Positions 1 to 5,559 of a stretch of DNA of 5,559 nt are shown here, piece after piece; within the stretch, counting starts at the first letter, position 1, and each line of letters opens with the position of its first letter. Under the pieces are notes generated by a model. That model had not been told where the DNA came from. It made no database searches and worked only from the letters and a program-made list of their open reading frames with translations. The translations under genes and the position numbers were made by a program. The DNA is from CAMDMI01 sp036759185 (GTDB lineage Bacteria > Bacteroidota > Bacteroidia > Cytophagales > Flexibacteraceae), in NCBI GenBank assembly GCA_036759185.1, contig DAIOVD010000232.1:1-5559 (forward strand). Reading direction: 5' to 3'.

Positions 1-1
1 T

Positions 2-3000
2 AAGTCGAACAATGTCGTGTCCTCTTCAACCTTGAATCTCATCAATAAATTTGGCGAATATTCTGTCAAGATTGACGATCCAGGTAATTATACGATCAAG
101 CCGGAAAGCGCTAAACTCAGCTTTGCGCCAGTATCTAAGGTGGTTACCGTTTCCGCAAGTAACCAAACCGGAATCGACTTTACCGATACTACCACCCGTT
201 TGTTGACAGGAAAATTCTGGGCTGGTTGCAAAGAGATTATTGGTTCTGCAGTTCTAGAATTTCAGGACATCAAATCACGGGATGAAAACGGTGCCGTCCG
301 TCCGGTGGAGTTCCGCAAAAGAACAATAGCCACCGACCCAAATTCAGGCTTTTATTCCATTCGTCTTCCAAGGCGACAATACCGGGTAAAGGTGGTTTCG
401 TTTTCACCTTCAGGCTCTGATCAGGTGGATCAGGCAGATATTCTGGCATTTTTCAACACAAACTTTGATAGCACCGCCATAAAAACCGCCCTGCCTTACG
501 ATTCTCTGTTGGTTGACCTTCGTACAAAGGACACCACCAAAAACCTGACCTACCAAAGGCCACCTGTTCTTACAGTGACAGGTCTGGACAATGAAGTATG
601 TGGGGCCGCTTATCACATTATTCCCCAGTTGCAGAAACGGAAATTTGAGTTTCAGGTATGGCAAAAACTTCCATCTGTTTCGATGCCTCTGGGATGCCCG
701 GTAAGCAAAGACACCCTCAAAAAGGACACGGTGAAGTTATACACCAATATCAATGTGGACGATGTGAACGGTCCTGTCCGTAAGCTGATCCTGCGGAATG
801 GAGTTGTGAAAGATTCACTGGTAGGTGGAAATCCGAATATCCTTGCCCCTTACTTTAAAACCTTCAATGCTCAGTTTACAGACCGCTACCAAAGGCAAGC
901 AACGCAATTGAACAAACCAATTGTTGTGACGGGTGTGAAGGCAGACCAGGCGAGCAGTTTCACCACCACCACACCCGGGATTCCGCTTCTGGTTTTGCAT
1001 GATCCTCCGGGGGATGGCAGTTTTTCATCATGGGAGCAAACCAAAAGTACCAAGCTTGCTATGCAGGTTCGAATTGGTGGAGGACTTGGCGTTGAAAACT
1101 GGACAGAGGCTAAAGTAGGCACCGATTTCGAAGTTTTTGGGGTTGAAAGCAAAGTATGGGGAACATTGAATAATAATATCGAGGTGAGTGCCCGTATGAA
1201 CAATACCAACGAACTTTTGGTTTCAAATTCCTGTACACAAAGCTATTCGACAGCCAGCGATGACGCTGTCATTGGAGATGGGGCAGACGTGTTTGTGGGC
1301 GGATCCTTCAATCTGAAATATGCCAATTCGGTTGAAGTGGCGTTTAATGGCTGCCAGCTTTCCAACACCAAAAGAATCCTGATCGATCCAAACGGATTTG
1401 CCACAACGTTTATCTACACCGACGATTATATCCGGAAAAGCACCATTCCAGGCTTGCTGGCTTCTGCCAATACTCCCGGAACTTCTGCTGCCGATAAAAA
1501 GAAATATACAGACTATGCAAACCTTTGGCAACAAGCCCTGGCCAACAATGAGCAAAACAAAGCCCGGGCCGAATTCGATAAAAACGTTTCGTTTGCAGGA
1601 AGTGCAGGTTCCATCACGTATTCTACCACCAGTTCCGCAACAGCATCCAATACGCTCGAGTTTGATGTGGAAATAAACAGCAGCCTGGCCAGTGAATTTG
1701 GTTTTGACATTGGCGGAACAGGGTCATCCGGTGGTAGCATCGTTCGGATGCAGGTAAATGTGGGTGGAAGTGTTGGTGGATCGGTCACAAAAAGTACCAC
1801 CATGAGCTATTCGCTGGACGACGACGACCCAATGGACAACTTTACTGTAAACATCAAGAAAGATCCGGTGTACAGTACGCCGGTTTTTGAAACGCTTGCC
1901 GGACAAAGTAGTTGTCCGCTGGAAGCGAATACACTATCACTGGATCAACCTTCATTGGTCGTTCCGATTCAACAAATTTCCGGCCTTCCTGCCAATGCAA
2001 CTGCACAGTATTTGTTTCAGGTGATGAACGAGTCAGTAGATGCCACTGCTCAACCCAGAACCTTTGTTCTTTCGTTTGATGAGAACAGTAACCCATTTCC
2101 AGCGGCAATTATTAAAATAAATAATAAACCGTCAGCCACTTTCGATTTGCCTCCCAACTCAAGTGTAAATGCAACAGTGGAAGTATCCAGAAATCCCAGT
2201 GGAAATTTGTATTCGTATGAAGGCCTTCATTTTACCCTTAAGGACCAATGTTCCGGTGTGGTAGTAAAGGATGCCTACATTTCGGCGGGTTTCCAAAGCG
2301 CTTGCAGCGATCTGGTTTTCAATACACCCGCTGATAACTGGATTTGCAGAAGTTCCGACAACAACATCATTGCTGTTAATTTCAAAGGATATGATGTTAC
2401 GAAACTCACCAGTGTTGCTCTGGAGTACAGCCCAAAAAACACAGGCAATTGGCAAAATGCATTTACGAAAACTGCGGCACAGCTAAGCACCGGTGGAAAC
2501 GGAACCACAGAAAACTGGTCCGTGGCTGCTTTAGCTGACGGAGACTATGATCTGCGTCTCAAGCTGAATTGCGCCAGTGGCACAACGTATACCCAAAGGG
2601 CAACCGGTGTCCTGGACCGAAAGGCGCCCGCTCTGCTCGGTAAAAGACAACCCACCGACGATATCTACTCGGCAGGAGATGAAATTTCGTTCAGCTTTGA
2701 TGAATCGATTCAAACTTCTGGTTTGAATTCAAACAAGGTTTTCCTGAACCGTGTTTCAAATGGGGCGGTAATTCCGGTTACGGTAAATGGCTACCAGAAT
2801 AAAATGACGGTAGTACCACAAACCGATCTGATCTCTTTCCAGAATGAGCGCTTTCGGATCGTAGTACAGAATATTCCGGATTTGTATGGAAATTTGACAA
2901 ACTCCGATACTTCGTATTTCGATGTGGGAACGTTTGTACCCCAATCCGGTGCAACTGCAGTGACGCTTTCAGTCTCTCCTGTCAGTATTCTGGAAAGCTC

Positions 3001-4840
3001 CCCAGGAACCATGGATTTCCGGTTTGAAGTTCCTTCTGCCGTGACCAACGCCGATTCACTTCAGATCAACTTTACCATTGGCGGCGCAGCCTTATTCGGT
3101 GAGGATTACACGGTGTCGTATTCAGAGCCCAGCAAGAGGAATTCATTCGATGGTTTCAACGGCTCGCTGGTGATTCCAAAAAATAAATCTTTTGCTGTAC
3201 TTCGCATTGATCCGAAAACGGATGCTGTCAACGAAGGCCCTGAATCTGTTATTCTTACGCTTTCTCAGAATCCAAAGTACCTTTTTGGAGGTTCGTTTTC
3301 TGCCACCGGCACCATCCTCCAGGGTACTTGTGTGGTGAATGCAGGTCCGGATCAAACCTATGACCAAAGCTCAGGCAACAAATTTCTTGGCAACCCTTCA
3401 CCAGCCGGCGGAACCTGGTCCGGAACGGGTGTAACGGGCAATACCTTCAGCACGCTCCAGTCGAGCGGAACCTATCCGGTTCGGTATTGCTATACCAATA
3501 TTGATGGTTGCTCTTCCTGCGATACCATCCTGGTCACGATCCGTCCTCCTGTAGGCAAATGCGATATTCCGGTGATCACGCCAGGTACCGGAACTTACAG
3601 CAGCAACCAGTCGGTGATACTTTCGACCAAAACCACGGGTGCCATCATCTACTACACTCTGTCAGGAAACAACCCTGTGATTGGGGCAGGTTACACAAAA
3701 GTGTACACGGGTCCGATTTCACTTTCCAATACAGTTACGCTGAAGGCAATGGCTGTGAAGACCAGTCTGACCAATTCGGGTGTCGCTTCGGCCTACTTCA
3801 ACTTCCCGTTGACGGCCAATCCTGTGATCAGTCCGGGAACGAGCGTGCAGCCGGGCAATACACTGGTGACCATCACCTGTGCTACGGCCGGTGCCACCAT
3901 ATACTACACCACCAATGGCAATAAGCCAAGGTTTGATGTGCCGAATGGTTTCACCAGAACCTACACCGGTCCGTTTACCATTACGGGTGCAGCCACCATC
4001 TGGGCTGTAGCGAAGCATCCGGATCTTCAGTACAGCTATACAGTATCAGCATTGATCTCCATTCCACCAGTTCGGTTCAATCCGGGAACCGGAACCTATC
4101 CGGCTGGACAACTGGTGACGATGACCAATACCACCGCCGGTGCCTTGATTTACTACACCACAGATGGTACCGTTCCAACGGTTGGCAATGCAAACACAAA
4201 ACTGTACACAGCACCGGTTGCGGTGAACCTGTCTACCACCATCCGGGCGATTTCCTACAAGAACAGTGCCCAGGACGGTTTCACAGCAGTGGGTTACTAC
4301 ACCATTCCGTCTGTAGCCAATCCGGTGTTCAGTCCGGGACCAGGTGTGTGTGCTTCTCCATGCCAGATTTCGATTACCTCAGCCACAGCTGGTGCCCGGA
4401 TCTGGTACACAACCGGTGGATTCAGTCCCGACAGTACCAAAGCGTACACGAAACGGTACACGGGTCCGATTTCGCTGCTGACGGCCGGAACCATTCAAGC
4501 CCAGGCCTACAAAAAGGGCTTTAGTAACAGTGGAGTCGTGAGTGGAAACTACACAGTTCCTGCTGCCCGTGTGGCGGTGGAAGGAGAGGAAGGAGAATTC
4601 ACAAACGATGTACAATTGTTCCCGAATCCGACCACAGGTCAGTTTACCGTCAAAGGCCTTCCGATGGAAGAGCGTTTGCAGATCCGGATCTGGAATGCAT
4701 CCGGTCAGGAGGTTCGCAGGCTGGAGTCTGCAGGCCAGAGCGATCTGGATCTGAACATCGGCTCCGAAACACCGGGCTTGTACCTGATCGAAATCCAGAC
4801 CGAAGCCAGCAGGAAAGTGCTCCGGCTGATGAAGCAATAG
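2..4840 (+). CDS. Large multidomain T9SS-secreted surface protein (5'-truncated by window edge)
   Basis: This is a large extracellular protein, probably an adhesin or surface-structure component exported by the type IX secretion system. The frame is open through position 2, so the GTG at 17 is just an internal Val codon and the true start, with its signal peptide, lies upstream. Residues are counted from codon 2-4 (1612 visible). About 10-185: carboxypeptidase-regulatory-like sandwiches (YTIKPES...FAPVSKVVTVS, GFYSIRLPRRQYRVKV). About 333-645: an unassigned beta-rich region with DPPGD at 334-338, a charged helix near 496-526, DDDD at 606-609 and SSCP at 636-639. About 645-870: Ig-like segments. 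872-976: Big_5-like Ig domain (DRKAP, AGDEISFSFDE). 985-1106: Calx-beta (GEDYTVS, NEGPESVILTL). 1109-1182: PKD/SprB-like (NAGPDQT, GGTWSGTGV). 1188-1520: four CHB_HEX_C-type repeats. 1535-1612: T9SS type A tail. No enzyme domain is visible. The modular reading is firm; the individual domain names rest on motif recognition and the biological role is inferred. Confidence 0.93.
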   Translation, partial: KSNNVVSSSTLNLINKFGEYSVKIDDPGNYTIKPESAKLSFAPVSKVVTVSASNQTGIDFTDTTTRLLTGKFWAGCKEIIGSAVLEFQDIKSRDENGAVRPVEFRKRTIATDPNSGFYSIRLPRRQYRVKVVSFSPSGSDQVDQADILAFFNTNFDSTAIKTALPYDSLLVDLRTKDTTKNLTYQRPPVLTVTGLDNEVCGAAYHIIPQLQKRKFEFQVWQKLPSVSMPLGCPVSKDTLKKDTVKLYTNINVDDVNGPVRKLILRNGVVKDSLVGGNPNILAPYFKTFNAQFTDRYQRQATQLNKPIVVTGVKADQASSFTTTTPGIPLLVLHDPPGDGSFSSWEQTKSTKLAMQVRIGGGLGVENWTEAKVGTDFEVFGVESKVWGTLNNNIEVSARMNNTNELLVSNSCTQSYSTASDDAVIGDGADVFVGGSFNLKYANSVEVAFNGCQLSNTKRILIDPNGFATTFIYTDDYIRKSTIPGLLASANTPGTSAADKKKYTDYANLWQQALANNEQNKARAEFDKNVSFAGSAGSITYSTTSSATASNTLEFDVEINSSLASEFGFDIGGTGSSGGSIVRMQVNVGGSVGGSVTKSTTMSYSLDDDDPMDNFTVNIKKDPVYSTPVFETLAGQSSCPLEANTLSLDQPSLVVPIQQISGLPANATAQYLFQVMNESVDATAQPRTFVLSFDENSNPFPAAIIKINNKPSATFDLPPNSSVNATVEVSRNPSGNLYSYEGLHFTLKDQCSGVVVKDAYISAGFQSACSDLVFNTPADNWICRSSDNNIIAVNFKGYDVTKLTSVALEYSPKNTGNWQNAFTKTAAQLSTGGNGTTENWSVAALADGDYDLRLKLNCASGTTYTQRATGVLDRKAPALLGKRQPTDDIYSAGDEISFSFDESIQTSGLNSNKVFLNRVSNGAVIPVTVNGYQNKMTVVPQTDLISFQNERFRIVVQNIPDLYGNLTNSDTSYFDVGTFVPQSGATAVTLSVSPVSILESSPGTMDFRFEVPSAVTNADSLQINFTIGGAALFGEDYTVSYSEPSKRNSFDGFNGSLVIPKNKSFAVLRIDPKTDAVNEGPESVILTLSQNPKYLFGGSFSATGTILQGTCVVNAGPDQTYDQSSGNKFLGNPSPAGGTWSGTGVTGNTFSTLQSSGTYPVRYCYTNIDGCSSCDTILVTIRPPVGKCDIPVITPGTGTYSSNQSVILSTKTTGAIIYYTLSGNNPVIGAGYTKVYTGPISLSNTVTLKAMAVKTSLTNSGVASAYFNFPLTANPVISPGTSVQPGNTLVTITCATAGATIYYTTNGNKPRFDVPNGFTRTYTGPFTITGAATIWAVAKHPDLQYSYTVSALISIPPVRFNPGTGTYPAGQLVTMTNTTAGALIYYTTDGTVPTVGNANTKLYTAPVAVNLSTTIRAISYKNSAQDGFTAVGYYTIPSVANPVFSPGPGVCASPCQISITSATAGARIWYTTGGFSPDSTKAYTKRYTGPISLLTAGTIQAQAYKKGFSNSGVVSGNYTVPAARVAVEGEEGEFTNDVQLFPNPTTGQFTVKGLPMEERLQIRIWNASGQEVRRLESAGQSDLDLNIGSETPGLYLIEIQTEASRKVLRLMKQ
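3563..4561 (+). repeat. Four tandem chitobiase/beta-hexosaminidase C-terminal-type (CHB_HEX_C) domain repeats
   Basis: Four in-frame units of about 80-87 codons lie at 3563-3808, 3809-4069, 4070-4309 and 4310-4561 (residues 1188-1269, 1270-1356, 1357-1436, 1437-1520). Each follows one plan: P(V/R)(I/F)xPGxG near the start, then TAGAxIYYT-like (TTGAIIYYTLSG, TAGATIYYTTNG, TAGALIYYTTDG, TAGARIWYTTGG), a proline loop, K/R-x-Y-T-(G/A)-P, and a final strand with the pattern TI-x-A-x-(A/S). This is the signature of the fibronectin-like beta-sandwich often found next to catalytic domains in secreted Bacteroidota and Firmicutes proteins, where it probably acts as a spacer or carbohydrate-contact module. 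Unit 4 differs in carrying a close cysteine pair (C1450 and C1454), which may form a disulfide. Confidence 0.88.
4604..4837 (+). other. T9SS type A C-terminal sorting domain (within the large CDS)
   Basis: The last 78 residues (1535-1612) have the standard plan of the Por secretion tail: NDVQLFPNPTTGQF at the start (FPNP at 1540-1543, then a Gly), a middle strand IRIWNASGQEV, and a final PGLYLIEIQTEASRKVLRLMKQ. In characterised family members this domain directs outer-membrane translocation by the type IX machinery and is removed by the PorU sortase, often with attachment to surface lipopolysaccharide. An acidic linker (VEGEEGEFT) separates it from the last beta repeat, as is usual. It ends exactly at the TAG stop, so the C-terminus of the protein is intact. 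Confidence 0.95.
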
Positions 4841-4863
4841 AGATTCTGTCCTTTTCAACTCAA

Positions 4864-4901
4864 AGACCCCGGTGGAGAAATCTGCCGGGGTCTCTTGTTT
4901 T
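4864..4901 (+). terminator. Rho-independent terminator of the large surface-protein gene
   Basis: A 9-bp perfect GC-rich stem pairs AGACCCCGG (4864-4872) with CCGGGGTCT (4885-4893). It continues inward through two G-U wobbles and two Watson-Crick pairs to a GAAA tetraloop (4877-4880), giving 13 pairs in all. A T-rich tail (TCTTGTTTT, 4893-4901) follows. It begins 23 nt after the TAG stop. The upstream flank has only a short A-run, so it is mainly a forward-strand terminator. Confidence 0.9.
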
Positions 4902-5190
4902 AGGCCCGGTTCAACTGGCTGCATCCGGAAAATTTACAAAAACTGCAGATGCATTCAGTTTTGGCTGTTGTCATTTTCTTTTGATCGGATTGCCAAATCA
5001 GGGTAAACCACCATCTCAAAAAATAAATAAAAGGCTGCCACAGAAATCGAGTGCCTTTGAATATGGAGGCTGCGATTGGCAAAGTCATGAGGCCAGAATT
5101 GGACAACCAAAACGGTTGGTCAGGCAAAATACCATCCTCCAAACCGAAAAATTCAATTGAAAATCGAGGATCAAACCGAAAATATCAATA

Positions 5191-5198
5191 TATATTTG
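5191..5198 (+). promoter_or_regulatory. Candidate Bacteroidota -7 promoter element for the ATPase gene
   Basis: TATATTTG matches the Bacteroidota primary-sigma -7 consensus TAnnTTTG exactly. It lies 41 nt before the ATG at 5240, which implies a leader of roughly 35 nt. I see no good -33 TTTG at the usual 17-23 bp spacing; the nearest upstream TTG (5157-5159) is 31 bp away. The promoter may therefore be weak or activator-dependent, or the match may be chance in AT-rich DNA. Confidence 0.45.
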
Positions 5199-5223
5199 TG
5201 GTTTCGAAATCAAATTCCAATCC

Positions 5224-5232
5224 GAAAGGGAA
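5224..5232 (+). promoter_or_regulatory. Possible ribosome-binding region of the ATPase gene
   Basis: A purine run, GAAAGGGAA, ends 7 nt before the ATG at 5240 and is followed by an A/T-rich stretch (TTAAAAT). Bacteroidota often rely on A-rich leaders rather than a strong Shine-Dalgarno sequence, so either feature could support initiation. It decides the start because an in-frame TAA at 5234-5236 excludes any longer reading. Confidence 0.4.
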
Positions 5233-5239
5233 TTAAAAT

Positions 5240-5559
5240 ATGCTCAACAGGCACATAACCAGTCAAATAAAGGAGAGATTTGGAAAAGGCAAAGTCATTT
5301 TGCTTCATGGGCCAAGGCAGGTTGGCAAAACCACTCTGGTGAAAGCCATAGCCGCAAACCATAAAACCCTTTGGCTTAACGGAGACGAGAGTGATGTAAA
5401 GTTGCTTTTCGAAAATCCAACCTCCACCCGGTTGAAAAATCTGGTGGGTGATGCCGAACTTCTGGTGATAGATGAAGCCCAGTCTATCCCCAACATAGGC
5501 CTGGTTCTCAAACTTATGGTAGACAACCTCTCTGGTATTCAGATTGTAGCCACAGGATC
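5240..5559 (+). CDS. AAA-family ATPase, AAA_14/DUF4143 type (3'-truncated by window edge)
   Basis: The first 106 codons of a P-loop ATPase are present and the frame runs off the right edge. The product begins MLNRHITSQIKERFGKG, followed by strand VILLHG and a Walker A motif GPRQVGKTT (residues 24-32; K30 and T31 are the nucleotide-contacting pair). A Walker B motif LLVIDEAQ (74-81, with D78 and E79) follows, and the fragment ends at the sensor-1 strand IQIVATG (100-106). The order and the GPRQVGKTT/DEAQ wording are typical of the AAA_14 domain found at the N-terminus of DUF4143 proteins, which are usually about 370-400 residues, so roughly three quarters lies outside the window. The biological role of this family is poorly known. 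The ATG is the only reasonable start because an in-frame TAA sits at 5234-5236. It appears to have its own promoter and to be unlinked to the upstream gene. Confidence 0.92.
   Translation, partial: MLNRHITSQIKERFGKGKVILLHGPRQVGKTTLVKAIAANHKTLWLNGDESDVKLLFENPTSTRLKNLVGDAELLVIDEAQSIPNIGLVLKLMVDNLSGIQIVATG

Larger units (their letters stand above)
4902..5239. other. Intergenic region, no convincing gene
   Basis: About 340 bases separate the terminator from the ATPase start. Both strands have short open frames, but none has a family resemblance or a convincing start context. The left half contains an interrupted inverted repeat (AAAACTG 4939-4945 and CAGTTTT 4956-4962 around an ATGCAT core) and a near-palindrome, CCGGTTCAACTGG (4906-4918). 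The right half, from about 5141, is AT-rich and holds the promoter-like element and short symmetric sequences described separately. No tRNA, rRNA or CRISPR-like structure is visible. Confidence 0.6.

Noticed and set aside
17..19. GTG as the start codon of the large gene
   Set aside because: The frame stays open to position 2 with no stop, no ribosome-binding context precedes it, and the protein would begin inside a beta-sandwich without a signal peptide although it carries a T9SS tail. The gene starts upstream of the window.
421..480. Dockerin-like reading of DQVDQADILAFFNTNFDS
   Set aside because: Only one Asp-rich helix-like stretch is present, without the duplicated calcium-binding loop that defines dockerins, and it sits within a beta-sandwich region.
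3508..3924. 138-codon plus-strand frame inside the first two beta repeats
   Set aside because: It is a +1-frame shadow with a His/Gln/Cys-rich product, an artefact of the repetitive Thr/Tyr codons in the real frame.
4379..4924. 181-codon open frame on the minus strand
   Set aside because: It lies mainly antisense to the fourth beta repeat and the T9SS tail, runs through the terminator hairpin, and has no family-like motifs. It is a shadow of the high-quality forward coding frame.
5105..5120. Short inverted repeat ACCAA...TTGGT as a terminator
   Set aside because: The stem is only 5 bp, is not GC-rich and has no T-tract. It would not terminate transcription.
4900..5142. 80-codon minus-strand frame rich in Trp, Phe and Cys
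   Set aside because: It has no recognisable family, no clear promoter or ribosome-binding site, and its end abuts the terminator. It is kept only as part of the possible repeat or relic in the intergenic region.
5051..5236. 61-codon plus-strand frame just upstream of the ATPase gene
   Set aside because: It runs through the promoter-like and palindromic region, its composition shifts to Lys/Asn/Ser as expected from AT-rich non-coding DNA, and it resembles no known protein.

Overview
The window looks like chromosomal DNA from a member of the Bacteroidota. The main evidence is the C-terminal type IX secretion system (T9SS) sorting domain on the large protein, a system essentially confined to that phylum. 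A perfect Bacteroidota-type -7 promoter hexamer pair (TAnnTTTG) in the only intergenic region agrees with this. I cannot name a genus.

Layout: (1) Positions 2-4840, + strand, hold the 3' part of one very large gene for a modular, secreted, cell-surface-type protein. Its frame is open at the left edge, so the signal peptide and N-terminal domains lie outside the window. From N to C the visible 1612 residues read: carboxypeptidase-regulatory-like beta-sandwiches; a large beta-rich region containing a DPPGD motif, a charged helix and an SSCP motif; further Ig-like segments; a Big_5-like Ig domain; a Calx-beta domain; a Cys-rich PKD/SprB-like domain; four tandem chitobiase/beta-hexosaminidase C-terminal-type repeats; an acidic linker; and a T9SS type A sorting tail. 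(2) A strong intrinsic terminator at 4864-4901 ends that transcription unit. (3) An intergenic stretch of about 340 bases (4902-5239) carries no convincing gene. Its right half has a promoter-like element surrounded by short palindromes and a direct repeat. (4) Positions 5240-5559, + strand, hold the first 106 codons of an AAA-family ATPase of the AAA_14/DUF4143 type, cut by the right edge.

The two genes appear to be separate transcription units and show no obvious functional link. The large protein is most likely a surface-exposed or released adhesin-like or structural protein, and no catalytic domain is visible in it. The most interesting unexplained part is the central DPPGD...SSCP region (about residues 333-645), which I cannot assign to a named domain with confidence.
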